Of a stretch of 64,000 nt of DNA, positions 16,232 through 24,252 are shown one piece after another. This DNA comes from Dactylosporangium sp040689395 (lineage in GTDB: Bacteria > Actinomycetota > Actinomycetes > Mycobacteriales > Micromonosporaceae), in NCBI RefSeq assembly GCF_040689395.1, contig NZ_JBFAZX010000009.1, forward strand, positions 152,793-216,792, in the 5' to 3' direction. The notes under the pieces are model-generated. The model was given only the letters and a program-made list of their open reading frames with translations, ran no database searches and was not told where the DNA came from. Every line of letters begins with the position of its first letter. Within the stretch, counting starts at the first letter, position 1. The translations under genes were made by a program, and so were the position numbers.

Positions 16232-16873
16232 GTGACAACATTTGGAATCATCGGGGCAGGCAACATCGGAAGCCAGGTCGCTCGGGCGGTGATCGCGCTG
16301 GGGCATGATGTGGTGATCGCGAACTCGCGAGGGCCGGAAACGCTGTCCAGCCTCATCGAAGAACTTGGCCCGTCCGCTCGGGCCGCAACTGCGCAGGAGG
16401 CGGGAGCCGCGGGCGACGTCGTGGCCGTCGCGGTGCCGTTCGGCAAGTTCCGTGACGTTCCGGTCGAGCCCCTGGCTGGCAAGATCGTGCTTGACGCCAA
16501 CAACTACTACTGGGAGCGGGACGGCAGGTTCGGCGAGCTTGACCGTGGCGAGGCGACCACGTCAGGACTTCTGCAGGAGCACCTCCCCGAATCGAAAGTG
16601 GTCAAGGCGTTCAACCACATCGGCGCCGCCGACATCACCGCCGACGGCTCCCCCTCCGGCACGCCGGGTCGGCGTGCGCTGGCGGTGTCCTCGGATCATC
16701 CCGAGGCGGTCGCGTTTGCCAAGGATCTCTATGACCGGATTGGGTTCGACGCGGTCGATGTCAGCCCGCTGAGCGAGTCGTGGCGGGTCGAGCGCGACCG
16801 GCCGGCATACGTCGCCAAGCAGAACAAGGCCGAGCTGGAAGAGAACCTCGCGAAGGCACCACGCACGATCTGA
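16232..16873 (+). CDS. NADPH-dependent F420 reductase-like / NAD(P)-binding oxidoreductase
   Basis: This 213-residue protein begins with a Rossmann motif (TTFGIIGAGNIGSQVARA) and the NADP-selecting strand DVVIANSRGPETL. VAVAVPFGKFRDVPVEPLAG and KIVLDANNYYWERDG follow the pattern of the Fno-like NAD(P)-binding family (pfam F420_oxidored) that reduces F420 with NADPH. Related proteins with this length also act on other substrates, so F420 itself is not proven. The GTG start at 16232 places the GxGxxG motif at residues 8-13 as in the family. An AT-rich palindromic promoter lies upstream. It appears to be monocistronic. Confidence 0.75.
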   Translation: MTTFGIIGAGNIGSQVARAVIALGHDVVIANSRGPETLSSLIEELGPSARAATAQEAGAAGDVVAVAVPFGKFRDVPVEPLAGKIVLDANNYYWERDGRFGELDRGEATTSGLLQEHLPESKVVKAFNHIGAADITADGSPSGTPGRRALAVSSDHPEAVAFAKDLYDRIGFDAVDVSPLSESWRVERDRPAYVAKQNKAELEENLAKAPRTI

Positions 16874-17027
16874 CACGCAGGCCGGCAACGGTCCGGGTAC
16901 GGGCGTTTCCGTTCACCAGCACAATCCGTCCGCGGGCGTGACGGCTCTCGCCCAGCCCGCGGGCGGCGGGACTGCGGTGAGCGGGAACGCCCCCACGACC
17001 GCAGCGCTGGTCGCGCCCGACGGAGAT

Positions 17028-17283
17028 TCAGCCCAGTACGGCCAGGTCATCGACGTGCTCGTCTCAGCCCGCCGCGATGCTGTCGCCGCTCGCCGGTTCT
17101 TCCGCCGCGCCTTGGCGACGTTGAAGGTGACCTGGGCGAGGTGGCCGGACCGCACAGACGATCATCACCGGACACGCCTTCATGCAGAACCTTCGCCGCG
17201 GCCCACTACGAACTCGGACTCGACGCCCCACCCGGACTGCACATCGCCGCGGCGTTCCGCGAGCTCGCCTCCGCAATCCGAGC
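17028..17283 (+). pseudogene. IS6-family transposase remnant with internal deletion
   Basis: One frame reads YGQVIDVLVSARRDAVAARR with FFRRALATLKVT, the middle of an IS6 (IS6100-like) DDE domain. After a deletion near 17130 a second frame reads QTIITGHAFMQNLRRG, and a third gives ELGLDAPPGLHIAAAFRELA, the C-terminal end. The region with the second Asp and the Glu is lost. The preceding 16874-17027 shows no recognisable gene. Confidence 0.75.
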
Positions 17284-17467
17284 TCGGCGCACCTGGCGCA
17301 ACGTGCCTTCGATCGGCGAACGCAACAGCGCCGTTACTCCCGCTCGGGCGTGCTGTCGCGGTGCGCGTCCACGAACTTGAACCAGGAGGGGTTGCCCTTC
17401 TCTGCCTCCTCGCTGATCCGGGGGGAGTTGGCAGACCGACTTGGCCCCGACCGGCAACGACACGTCC

Positions 17468-18484
17468 TTACAGCTCGCAGCCGATGGAGTCGGCGTCGTC
17501 GGTGTCCAGCCGGTAAGGGTCCCCGCGTCCACCGACGTTCACCCGGATGTCGTGGATGCCCTTGGCTTTCAATTCGGCGCAGTCCCAGTCGCCGGTCGGC
17601 GCGACCGGCACACACGGCGAGTAGGCGGGGTGGCAGTTCGAGCCAGAACCGGTCGAGTCGCTGCCCGAGCTTTGACTGCCCGCGGACTTTACATCGGTAA
17701 ACACCGTTACCTTGTTACCGACCACCAGCGGCTGACCGGCCGCCGGGTCGGTGTGCGTCACGATGTGGTCACCCCAGTAGTACCCACTCGGTGGAGTGCG
17801 CTCGGTCACCTCGGTGAACACGATTGCCGGTAGGCCGGTCGCCGAGTAGTCCCACTTCTTTCCGGCCAGGTGCGGCATCGTAGGGTTGGCCTCGAAGAAG
17901 TCCCACACCTGTGGATTCACGACGGTGAGTGTGACGCCGCCCAGGACGGGCTCACCTGCCGCCGGGGCGGTGGTGACCACCCGATCCGTGTCCGACGCGT
18001 AACGGTCGTAAGGATCAGTCGTCTTGATCCCGTTCTTGGACGACACCATCAACGTGATCTCCGCCCTGGCGGATTTCAGATCCTTCCCCAGGTAGCTCGG
18101 CATGATGAGCTGGGTGCCACCTGACGCCACCGGGTCAGAGTACTTAACGACACTGAAATTCAGCTGGCGGCCGGCGTAGCCGTGGGCGTAAAGGTCGACG
18201 CAAGACCCGGCCGCAGGGTTCTGGGCGACAATCCTCCAGTTATGCCTGTCGATGATGTGTCGGCCTTGCCCGGTGGCGTCGGTCAGGTCTCCTAACGCGA
18301 GCTTGGCATCGGTCACGACCGAGTACGCGTCAGCCACGCTCCGGCCCACGACGTCCGGCACCGCGACAGCGTTGGTGGCGCAGCCGGTGGCCTCGGCCTG
18401 GTCGGCCGGGTCACCCGCACAGCCGGCCGTCGCGACGGCGACGATCACTGCGACGATCCCGACCAGGGCACGCTTACCTGCCAT
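17468..18484 (-). CDS. PASTA-domain lipoprotein with Excalibur-like calcium-binding tail
   Basis: This is a 338-residue precursor. A lipoprotein signal (VGIVAVIVAVATAGCAGD) ends in a lipobox with Cys about 23. Three PASTA-type units follow (AVPDVVGRSVADAYSVVTDA; IMPSYLGKDLKSARAEITL; TMPHLAGKKWDYSATGLPAI), then a Ser/Gly linker and a C-terminal NCHPAYSPCVP-DWDCAEL segment ending DPYRLDTDDADSIGCEL. That last motif is the Excalibur-like DxDxDxxxCE pattern. PASTA domains bind peptidoglycan fragments or beta-lactams; here no kinase is attached, so a cell-wall or surface-anchored role is inferred. The start at 18484 is chosen because it gives a compact signal peptide; the frame continues 15 codons upstream. 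Confidence 0.75.
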   Translation of the reverse strand: MAGKRALVGIVAVIVAVATAGCAGDPADQAEATGCATNAVAVPDVVGRSVADAYSVVTDAKLALGDLTDATGQGRHIIDRHNWRIVAQNPAAGSCVDLYAHGYAGRQLNFSVVKYSDPVASGGTQLIMPSYLGKDLKSARAEITLMVSSKNGIKTTDPYDRYASDTDRVVTTAPAAGEPVLGGVTLTVVNPQVWDFFEANPTMPHLAGKKWDYSATGLPAIVFTEVTERTPPSGYYWGDHIVTHTDPAAGQPLVVGNKVTVFTDVKSAGSQSSGSDSTGSGSNCHPAYSPCVPVAPTGDWDCAELKAKGIHDIRVNVGGRGDPYRLDTDDADSIGCEL

Positions 18485-18576
18485 CAGTCGCCCCGCCCTG
18501 ACCCTTTCCGCGTCCGACACCCACGCCACCGCACGGGGGACCGCATCAGCCGACCGGTCCGCCGTGGGAGTGGATC

Positions 18577-19080
18577 TTAGCGCGTGTCAGTGTGGTCCGG
18601 TTCGAAGGCCGCTCCCACGTCGGCTGGCACCGCCACGTCACATCGGCCGACTCCTGCCGGAACAAGTGGTTCGGCCAGCACGGCTCGCTCCTGCGCGGTC
18701 GGTTCAGCCAGGAGCGCCGGCAGCGGTAGCAGCGTGTTGGCTCCGCCTGGGATGGAGTCCTGCTGAACGCAGCCCATCACGACGACACCGCACTCGATGT
18801 CGGTGAAGGCGAGGTCGGTGTGCGGCGGGAACTCGGAGGCCCGGGCCGACAACGGTCCGCTGTTCTCGCTGCGGAAGCGGACCTCGGAACACCTCGGTTC
18901 CCTCGTTGCTGGCGGCCTCGACCGGGCCGAGGGCCGCGGCGAAAACGATCAGTCCTGGTCGTTCTCGATGCGAGCGTTACTGACCACGGCCGCGCCGGAT
19001 GTCCGGAGGGCGTCGGCGACCGCCGCGATCACGGCCGCTCCGGCCGGAGTGGAAACGAACGCTTCGCCCAGTGGTCGTTG
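18577..19080 (-). pseudogene. TauD/TfdA-like dioxygenase remnant
   Basis: Frames on the minus strand give FVSTPAGAAVIAAVADALRT at the N-terminal side and, after frameshifts near 18950 and 18850, VRFRSENSGPLSARASEFPP. HTDLAFTDIECGVVVMGCVQ follows, with an HxD iron-binding pair, then LLPLPALLAEPTAQERAVLA. The order fits 2-oxoglutarate/Fe(II) dioxygenases of the TauD type, but the distal His and Arg are missing. The 5' side joins the integrase remnant near 19090. Family call is moderate. Confidence 0.4.
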
Positions 19081-19089
19081 TACCGTGGA

Positions 19090-19851
19090 ATCCGCGTGAC
19101 GCGCATCTGCCGTTGCGGTACCGCAGCAGCTGACCGCCAGGCGGCGCACCGCGCTCGTTGGCGTGCTGAAGCAGATACTGCATCAGCGTGGGGAGACCGG
19201 CTGCCAGCGGACCGTCTCGCCTTTCTCGCGCAGCCGGATCATGCACTGCTCCTCGTCCAGGTCGAGGGGGCGCAGCGCGAGGGCTCCGCCGCGCCGGTAC
19301 GCCGTTTCGGTGTGCAGGCGCAGCAGCAGCGCGTCGAGCTCCGGATCGTTGCCGCTGGACGCCGCTGCGGCGTTGAGTTCGGCGAGCTTGGCGTCGGCGA
19401 GCGCGCCGCGGGTGCTGGGCAGCCGCCGCGGCTTGGCGACCTTCAGCGCCGGGTTCTCATCCTTGCTCAGGTGCCCATCGGCGACCGTGTGGTTGTAGAC
19501 GCAGCGCAGGGCCGCGATCAGGTTCTCCGCCGCGCCGCGGCCGGAGCGGCCGTTTCGCCGCATGACCCGGTTGGCCTTGACCTGTTCCACGAGCCCGCCG
19601 ATGTCGGTCGGTTTCACGTCGTCCATGCGCCGGTCGCCCCACTGCTGCTCGATGCGGTTCCAGTAGCTGCTGTACGCGCGTAGCGTTCCCGGCCCGACGG
19701 CGGCGCGGACCACCGGCAGGTACTCGCGGAACGTCGGCACCGCCGGCCGGGCGGCCGTCGGCTGCAGCAGTTCCTCTGGGGACACGCCGAGCTTTGCCAG
19801 CAGCAGCCTCGCGGCGTCCAGTTCGGCGTCGCGGGCGGGCGTCGCGGCCAT
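19090..19851 (-). pseudogene. Tyrosine recombinase (phage-type integrase), frameshifted and 3'-truncated
   Basis: From the ATG at 19851 come an N-terminal SAM-like core-binding domain (LRAYSSYWNRIEQQWGDRRM and GAAENLIAALRCVYNHTVAD) and the start of the catalytic domain with the first Arg box (LLLRLHTETAYRRGGALALR). A frameshift near 19190 leads to LMQYLLQHANERGAPPGGQL and LRYRNG, after which similarity ends. The HxxR box and the nucleophilic Tyr are absent, so it is dead. Its start overlaps the stop of the AbrB-like gene (ATGA), a pairing seen repeatedly in Micromonosporaceae genomes. Confidence 0.8.
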
Positions 19852-20348
19852 CACTCGCCACCGTCCCGGAACCGTGCGCGCAGCAGTCCGCCGACCAGTT
19901 CCTCGAGCACCGCCGGCGGGTGCACGACGAGCAGCCCGTTGACCGGGTCGGCGGCCAGTAGCACCCGGTCGCCGAGTTCGAGGCGGCACCAGTGCTGGGC
20001 GGTCGCCGGTATCCGGACATGCCCGGGTGGTCTGAGCCGGAAGACGCCGCGGTCGTCTGCGACGACGACCAGGTCGGTGCAGGTCTGAATGTGCAGCCGG
20101 GTGTCGGTCGTCCAGCCGAGGACCCGGAACAAGGCGGCGTCCGCGACTCGACCGTTCATGTCGATGGTGGCGAGGCCGAACCGCAGCGTTCCGGCGGGGC
20201 GCTCCGTCAGCCGGGCGAGGTCTGACACGCACCATTTCCCAACGCCCCGACCTGCCGTCGGCGTGGTTGGTGGTGCCGCAGGTGGACTGACGACGGGTGC
20301 GCGGCGCCGCTGGTCCGATCGCCGGGCTTTGGTCGCCGTTGTCGGCAT
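19851..20348 (-). CDS. AbrB/MazE/SpoVT-like DNA-binding domain protein paired with integrase
   Basis: This 165-residue protein starts with a disordered basic N-terminus (MPTTATKARRSDQRRR). The core has two related beta-rich halves: GKWCVSDLARLTERPAGTLR, RVADAALFRVLGWTTDTRLH, and later FRLRPPGHVRIPATAQHWCR, LELGDRVLLAADPVNGLLVV. The second half matches the swapped-hairpin AbrB pattern (R-V-x-IP-A-x-R-x-x-x-L-x-x-GD). Such proteins probably act as DNA-binding accessory or regulatory factors for the integrase encoded in the overlapping gene; that role is inferred. It appears intact although its partner is broken. The ATG at 20348 was chosen at the start of the basic region; the ribosome site is weak. 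Confidence 0.65.
   Translation of the reverse strand: MPTTATKARRSDQRRRAPVVSPPAAPPTTPTAGRGVGKWCVSDLARLTERPAGTLRFGLATIDMNGRVADAALFRVLGWTTDTRLHIQTCTDLVVVADDRGVFRLRPPGHVRIPATAQHWCRLELGDRVLLAADPVNGLLVVHPPAVLEELVGGLLRARFRDGGE
20218..20245 (+). repeat. 28-base sequence shared with 3267-3294 (copy 2)
   Basis: It lies inside the AbrB-like gene, covering the codons for GKWCVSDL. It matches copy 1 at 26 of 28 bases. Confidence 0.55.
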
Positions 20349-20457
20349 GGGGGACCGGACCGCCCTGCGGGCGCCATGACCTAGCGACCGGATCGCGGCG
20401 TGAGGGGATGCGCGATCAACCGCCGTAGGGCGGCTTTCGGCGGACGACCAAGTAGTC

Positions 20458-20766
20458 CTACCGGCGCACGACACCTGCTTGGTCGAGTCGCCACTGCGCG
20501 GCTTCTCGATGCTGCGGGCCGAATAGCGGCCGCCAGTGCGGGTCGGTCATCGCATACTCGATGGTGAGCTCGGGACGCCCAGCACGCACCAACCGCTCGA
20601 ACCCTGTCTGGATGTCGCCGCTGACGACAAGCCGCCGAGCGGCCTCTGCAGCGCCGTGATTATCAATCATCGTGTGCCATGCAGTCGGATGGTACGGCGG
20701 CGAAAGCTTGCTGCAGGCGTCGATTGCTTCCATGCAGGCTGCCTCGAACTCGTCTTCCAGGGACAT
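20458..20766 (-). CDS. Conserved hypothetical protein of about 100 residues
   Basis: This is a 102-residue acidic helical protein: MSLEDEFEAACMEAIDACSK, then HTMIDNHGAAEAARRLVVSG, FERLVRAGRPELTIEYAMTD and WRPLFGPQHREAAQWRLDQA. It matches a small actinobacterial family I remember only as hypothetical, in which the G-A-AARRLV and RLDLTVE-like segments are conserved. The in-frame extension to 20835 has basic, unlike composition, so the ATG at 20766 is preferred. The genes around it are mobile-element remnants. There is no hint of function. Confidence 0.6.
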   Translation of the reverse strand: MSLEDEFEAACMEAIDACSKLSPPYHPTAWHTMIDNHGAAEAARRLVVSGDIQTGFERLVRAGRPELTIEYAMTDPHWRPLFGPQHREAAQWRLDQAGVVRR

Positions 20767-20835
20767 GCTTTTGAGTCTCACGGTGCATTTTCGGCGGAGC
20801 AATCGGCGAGTCAGCCGGACGTGCCGGTAACTCAA

Positions 20836-20971
20836 CGCTCAGGATGCTCGGCCAGCGACCCATACACACTGCCCGCCGGGACCGGATGCCCCACCAGCGC
20901 CGCGGTGTCCAGCAACTCCCGCCCGGGACCAGAACGACCCTGCACCCACCTCATATCGACCAAAACCGATC
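20836..20971 (-). pseudogene. Scrap of a transposase N-terminus
   Basis: The minus strand reads GRELLDTAALVGHPVPAGSV and YGSLAEHPER followed by a stop. This resembles the first 45 residues of IS1182-type transposases (LLD-AALVGHLVPAGSVFAFLAEH). Nothing else of the element is visible. Confidence 0.35.
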
Positions 20972-20999
20972 AAACCGGGGTAACGGCATGCCGGATTAT

Positions 21000-21476
21000 T
21001 CAGCGGTCTCCTAGTTGGCGGTCCTGGTGGCGGGTCCCGTCGAGGCGGATGCGGACGGTGCGGAGCAGGTCGATGAGGGTGGCCAGCCGTTCGTCGTCGA
21101 GGTCGGCCAGGCCGAGCGTGGCCTCAGGGTGCATGGCCTGCATGGCCTGGCCGATGAGGGCGCCGCCGTCGGCGGTGAGCCGGATCGTGCGTCGGCGGGC
21201 GTCGGCTGGGTCGAGGTGGACGCTCACCGCGCCGCGGTCGGCCAGGGTCCTCACCGTCTTGGACACCGCTGGCTGGTTGACCTCCATCGCGTCGGCGATC
21301 TCGCCGATGGTGCGGCCGTCCGGGTGGCCGGTGAGGTGCAGCAGCAGGCTGGTGTGGGTCATGGTCAGGCCGAGGGGGCGCAGGGCCCGGTTGAGCCGGG
21401 TCGTCATCAGCTGGTGGACGATGGCGAGTTCGCGCACCATTTCCCCTTGCTGCTGCGGTCGTTGCGGCCGGGCCAT
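21000..21476 (-). CDS. MarR family transcriptional regulator
   Basis: This 158-residue protein has a MarR winged helix: LNRALRPLGLTMTHTSLLLH, the recognition part GEIADAMEVNQPAVSKTVRT and the wing DPADARRRTIRLTADGG. The ATG at 21476 follows AGGAGG at eight bases. It begins 12 bases after the stop of the membrane-protein gene at 21488, so both are on one transcript. Two ATTCC-GT-GGAAT repeats before the operon are probably its own operators. MarR proteins typically release DNA on binding phenolic or lipophilic ligands and control export or detoxification genes. Confidence 0.88.
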   Translation of the reverse strand: MARPQRPQQQGEMVRELAIVHQLMTTRLNRALRPLGLTMTHTSLLLHLTGHPDGRTIGEIADAMEVNQPAVSKTVRTLADRGAVSVHLDPADARRRTIRLTADGGALIGQAMQAMHPEATLGLADLDDERLATLIDLLRTVRIRLDGTRHQDRQLGDR

Positions 21477-21487
21477 GCGGCGTCCTC

Positions 21488-22447
21488 CTACTTGATGTTG
21501 AAGATCCCCACCACGTGGGGGGTGTCGACCAGGGTGTGCGGCGCGACGGCGTGGTAGGCCCACACGTGGACCCAGGCGTTGCCGGTGCGCAGCGTCAGTA
21601 CGCTCTTCACCATGCCAGGTCCGGTGTACTGCAACAGCAGCAACCCGATCGACACCGCCGCGCCGGCCGGGGTCCGCAGTACGGTCCACGCCTCGAAGAA
21701 GTGCAGCAGTGCGTACGTCAGCCCGCCGAGCACGACGGTGGCGGGCGCGGAGCGGGTCAGCGCGCGGTAGCGGGGCAGCAGGATCGAGTACACCAGGACC
21801 ATGGTGGGCAGCACGGAGCCGAGGAAGTACAGGCCGAACGCGGCGGGCACGCCCTTGACCAGCTGTGCGGGGCTGAGGTGCAGCACGGCGGCGGAGAGCC
21901 CGCCGAGCTCGTTGAGCGACTCCAGGATCATGACGACGAGGATGACCAGCAGGTCGTTGCGGCGGTTGGACGAGCGCAGGCTCAGCTGTTCGGCGGTGTA
22001 GCGCTGGCGGAAGTACAGCCAGGGCAGCAGGGCATAGACGACGAAGTTGTACCCCGCCCAGACATAGGCCTCGTAGGGCGTCACGTGCTGGTGGCCGTAG
22101 AGGGTGCCGGCCAGGTGGAAGCTGATCGGGTGCTCGCCAAGCAGCCACCCCAGCGCCACCCCGACGATTTGCCCGGCGGCGGCGTACGCGAGCACCCCGG
22201 TGACCTCCCGCGCGGCAATGCGCCGCTCGGGCGCCCGCGCCGCGAGATCGACCGTGGCCCGATTGCGGGTCAGCAGGTAGATGACGCCGACGAGCAGCGC
22301 GACGGCGACGAGGTTGGCGTCGGCTCCGGCGGCCATCTTGGCGGCGTCGGCCACCCCGGCCTTGGCGGCGAGCCCGAACACGACAAGGTTCGCCACGACC
22401 ACCGCACCGATGGTGATCCACAGCGTCCTGGACTTGAACAACGACAT
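21488..22447 (-). CDS. Polytopic membrane protein of unknown function co-transcribed with MarR
   Basis: This 319-residue protein has about eight hydrophobic segments, for instance ITIGAVVVANLVVFGLAAKA, LVAVALLVGVIYLL, TGVLAYAAAGQIVGVALGWL and MVLVYSILLPRY. A polar stretch, HPISFHLAGTLYGHQHVTPY EAYVWAGYN, contains His and Glu residues that could form a site in the membrane, somewhat reminiscent of CPBP-type intramembrane proteases, but the diagnostic EExxxR motif is not seen. GAAGGACC supports the ATG at 22447. As first gene of a MarR-controlled operon it may handle a toxic lipophilic compound; this is inferred from context. Confidence 0.65.
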   Translation of the reverse strand: MSLFKSRTLWITIGAVVVANLVVFGLAAKAGVADAAKMAAGADANLVAVALLVGVIYLLTRNRATVDLAARAPERRIAAREVTGVLAYAAAGQIVGVALGWLLGEHPISFHLAGTLYGHQHVTPYEAYVWAGYNFVVYALLPWLYFRQRYTAEQLSLRSSNRRNDLLVILVVMILESLNELGGLSAAVLHLSPAQLVKGVPAAFGLYFLGSVLPTMVLVYSILLPRYRALTRSAPATVVLGGLTYALLHFFEAWTVLRTPAGAAVSIGLLLLQYTGPGMVKSVLTLRTGNAWVHVWAYHAVAPHTLVDTPHVVGIFNIK

Positions 22448-22480
22448 GAGGGGTCCTTCGGGGCTTCGAGACGAGGAAGC

Positions 22481-22492
22481 ATTCCGTGGAAT
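22481..22492. promoter_or_regulatory. Operator-like inverted repeat, proximal copy
   Basis: ATTCCGTGGAAT has perfect 5-base arms (ATTCC/GGAAT) around GT. It lies 34 bases before the membrane-protein start and is identical to the copy at 22525. A MarR dimer site is the likely use. Confidence 0.6.
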
Positions 22493-22524
22493 ACGTTAGA
22501 TTCCGGACCACGATGGCGTCAAAT

Positions 22525-22536
22525 ATTCCGTGGAAT
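22525..22536. promoter_or_regulatory. Operator-like inverted repeat, distal copy
   Basis: ATTCCGTGGAAT is again present, 44 bases centre to centre from the first copy (about four helix turns). A partial third site, ATTCCGGA, sits between them near 22499. Confidence 0.6.
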
Positions 22537-22679
22537 TGGTCGATCAGTCGCGGGCGCCGCCGAGTGGCGGCCTGGACGACTGCGGGTGTCCCGGCCGGCA
22601 TCCTGGTCGGCGAGGCCCTGCGGATGCTCGTCGGGCTGGTTGTGCTCTGGGTGTCCGCAGGTACGGTCAATGGGGGAGT

Positions 22680-22935
22680 CGTCGAGCTCGGCCAGCGCCA
22701 GCGGTTCTGTGTGGGCGCCTGCGGATATCCGTCCGAGTTGTTGCTCGGCGACCAGGTATTCGACGGTTGTCCGTTCGAGTGCCTGCAATGCGGCGCTTCC
22801 GTTGCCCAGTACAGCTTCGACGTTTGCCGCCAGCGCCGGCCGGCAAGCCATCAGCCGGGTTATGGCCAGCAGCGTGATCAACGGGGTCGTGGGGACGGCC
22901 TCGCTGATATTCCCCGCGACCGTGCCGGTGCCGGC
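22680..22935 (-). pseudogene. TetR C-terminal remnant
   Basis: The minus strand reads GNISEAVPTTPLITLLAITR, LMACRPALAANVEAVLGNGS, AALQALERTTVEYLVAEQQL and GRISAGAHTEPLALAELDDS. That matches the ligand-binding end of TetR proteins (A-LA-A-RPxLAAxVE and YL-AEQxxGRIS). No HTH and no start are present. It lies in the otherwise gene-free 22540-23086 stretch. Confidence 0.45.
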
Positions 22936-23086
22936 ACGCCCTGGCAGGCCGGCCGTGTCGGGTGGTTGGCGGGAAGGGCCGCATCCATTGCGTCCATCGG
23001 CGTCTCCTGTGCATCGCGGGTAGATCGGTTGACGGTACATCGCGGCTCGATATAGCGTCAGTCGAGCATACGGGAGGGGAGTTGCG

Positions 23087-23395
23087 GTGGCCGCGGATAC
23101 CGATTCGACCGTGCTGGTGCTGGCCAGCCTGGCTGAGGGAGCCAAGCACGGATACGCGATCACCCAGGACATCGCCGAGCAGGTCGGGGTTCGCCTGGGG
23201 CCGGGCACGTTGTATGGGGTGCTGGCGCGGCTGGAGGACGACGGGTTGATCGAGGCGCTGCCGGCAGAGGGCCGGCGCCGGCCGTATCGGATCACCGCCG
23301 CCGGACAGCGGGCCCTCGCGGGACAGGTACAGCAGATGCGGCGGGTTGCCGACCTGGGGTTGCGGCGACTGGGCCTCGCCGGCGGGCAGGCATGA
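23087..23395 (+). CDS. PadR family transcriptional regulator
   Basis: This 102-residue protein is the compact PadR winged helix: VLASLAEGAKHGYAITQDIA, then LGPGTLYGVLARLEDDGLIE with the typical GxGTLY motif, the wing EGRRRPYRITAAGQRAL, and a short C-terminal helix for dimerisation. GGGAGGGGAG lies upstream of the GTG start. The next gene, a membrane protein, overlaps by ATGA, an arrangement common to PadR regulators that control their own operon with a membrane protein or ABC exporter. Confidence 0.88.
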   Translation: MAADTDSTVLVLASLAEGAKHGYAITQDIAEQVGVRLGPGTLYGVLARLEDDGLIEALPAEGRRRPYRITAAGQRALAGQVQQMRRVADLGLRRLGLAGGQA

Positions 23396-24252
23396 GCGGG
23401 GGTGACGGCCCACGGGTCCGGATCCTTGTCGCGCTGTTTCCTCCGGCGTGGCGGGTCCGGTACGCCGACGAGTTCGGCGCGCTATTGGCCGATACCGGGC
23501 CCAGCGGGTGGGCGATGCTCGACGTGCTGGCCGCGGCGCTGGGCGCGTGGCTGCGTCCGCCGGCCCGACTGCATGACCGTGCCGGCCGGATGCGCGCCAC
23601 CGTGGGCGTCACGCTGTGCGCGTGGACGGTCCTGGCTACGGGTGCGGTCCTGTTCGCCAAAGTGACCACGGACGGGGCGGCGCACGGGTCCGGGCGGGGC
23701 GGCGGATGGTATGACGTGTTCGTCGGTGGCGCGTGCGTGTCCGTCCTGGCGATTTCGGTTGCTTGGTTGCCGCTGGTGGTCGCGATCGCGCGTCGAGCCC
23801 GGCAATACGGGCGGGTTGCGGGGTTGCTGGCCGCGCCGGTCGTGCTGCCGCTCGCGTTTCTGGTCACCGCCGCCGCGTCGGCGGCGTGGGCACCAAGGTC
23901 CGCGCCGCCGGGCGCCGGGGTCGCCACGCCGGTGTTCGTGCTGCTGGCCTCTCTTGGCGTGGTCATAGCGGCCGGCTGCGGCGCTGGACCGGCGTTGGCG
24001 CTGACCCGGACACGACCGGACGGCCCCGTGCGGTTGACCGCGGCGGTGGCGGCCAGTGCCTGCGCGACTGCCGCGATGGCGGTCGCCTCGACCGCGAGCG
24101 TGGCATATCAGGTGGCCCGCGCCGATGCCGCATCGGCTGGCCTGACCGTGTACGGACTGGCCATGGCCGCAGCGCTGGCTGTCGCCGCGGTGTCTGGGGT
24201 GCGTGGATTGCGGGCCGCGTACCTGGACCGCAGGAGTGCCAGTGCGGGCTGA
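23392..24252 (+). CDS. Polytopic membrane protein in the PadR operon
   Basis: This 286-residue protein has a soluble start (LFPPAWRVRYADEFGALLAD) typical of the uncharacterised proteins encoded after PadR genes in actinobacteria. Five or six hydrophobic helices follow, such as TVGVTLCAWTVLATGAVLFA, VSVLAISVAWLPLVVAIA, VLPLAFLVTAAASAAW and LTVYGLAMAAALAVAAVSG. ATGA overlap couples it to PadR, and its 3' end overlaps the hydrolase start by 11 bases. The function of the family is unknown; a role in envelope stress or export is speculative. Confidence 0.75.
   Translation: MSGGDGPRVRILVALFPPAWRVRYADEFGALLADTGPSGWAMLDVLAAALGAWLRPPARLHDRAGRMRATVGVTLCAWTVLATGAVLFAKVTTDGAAHGSGRGGGWYDVFVGGACVSVLAISVAWLPLVVAIARRARQYGRVAGLLAAPVVLPLAFLVTAAASAAWAPRSAPPGAGVATPVFVLLASLGVVIAAGCGAGPALALTRTRPDGPVRLTAAVAASACATAAMAVASTASVAYQVARADAASAGLTVYGLAMAAALAVAAVSGVRGLRAAYLDRRSASAG

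Noticed and set aside
20380..20457. Short GC hairpin (CCGCC/GGCGG) after the 102-residue hypothetical gene
   Set aside because: The stem is only five pairs; it is too weak to call a terminator in DNA of this GC content.
21515..23023. Plus-strand open frame of about 500 codons across the MarR/membrane operon
   Set aside because: It runs opposite clear MarR and membrane genes, has Gly/Gln/His-rich shadow composition and no family similarity.
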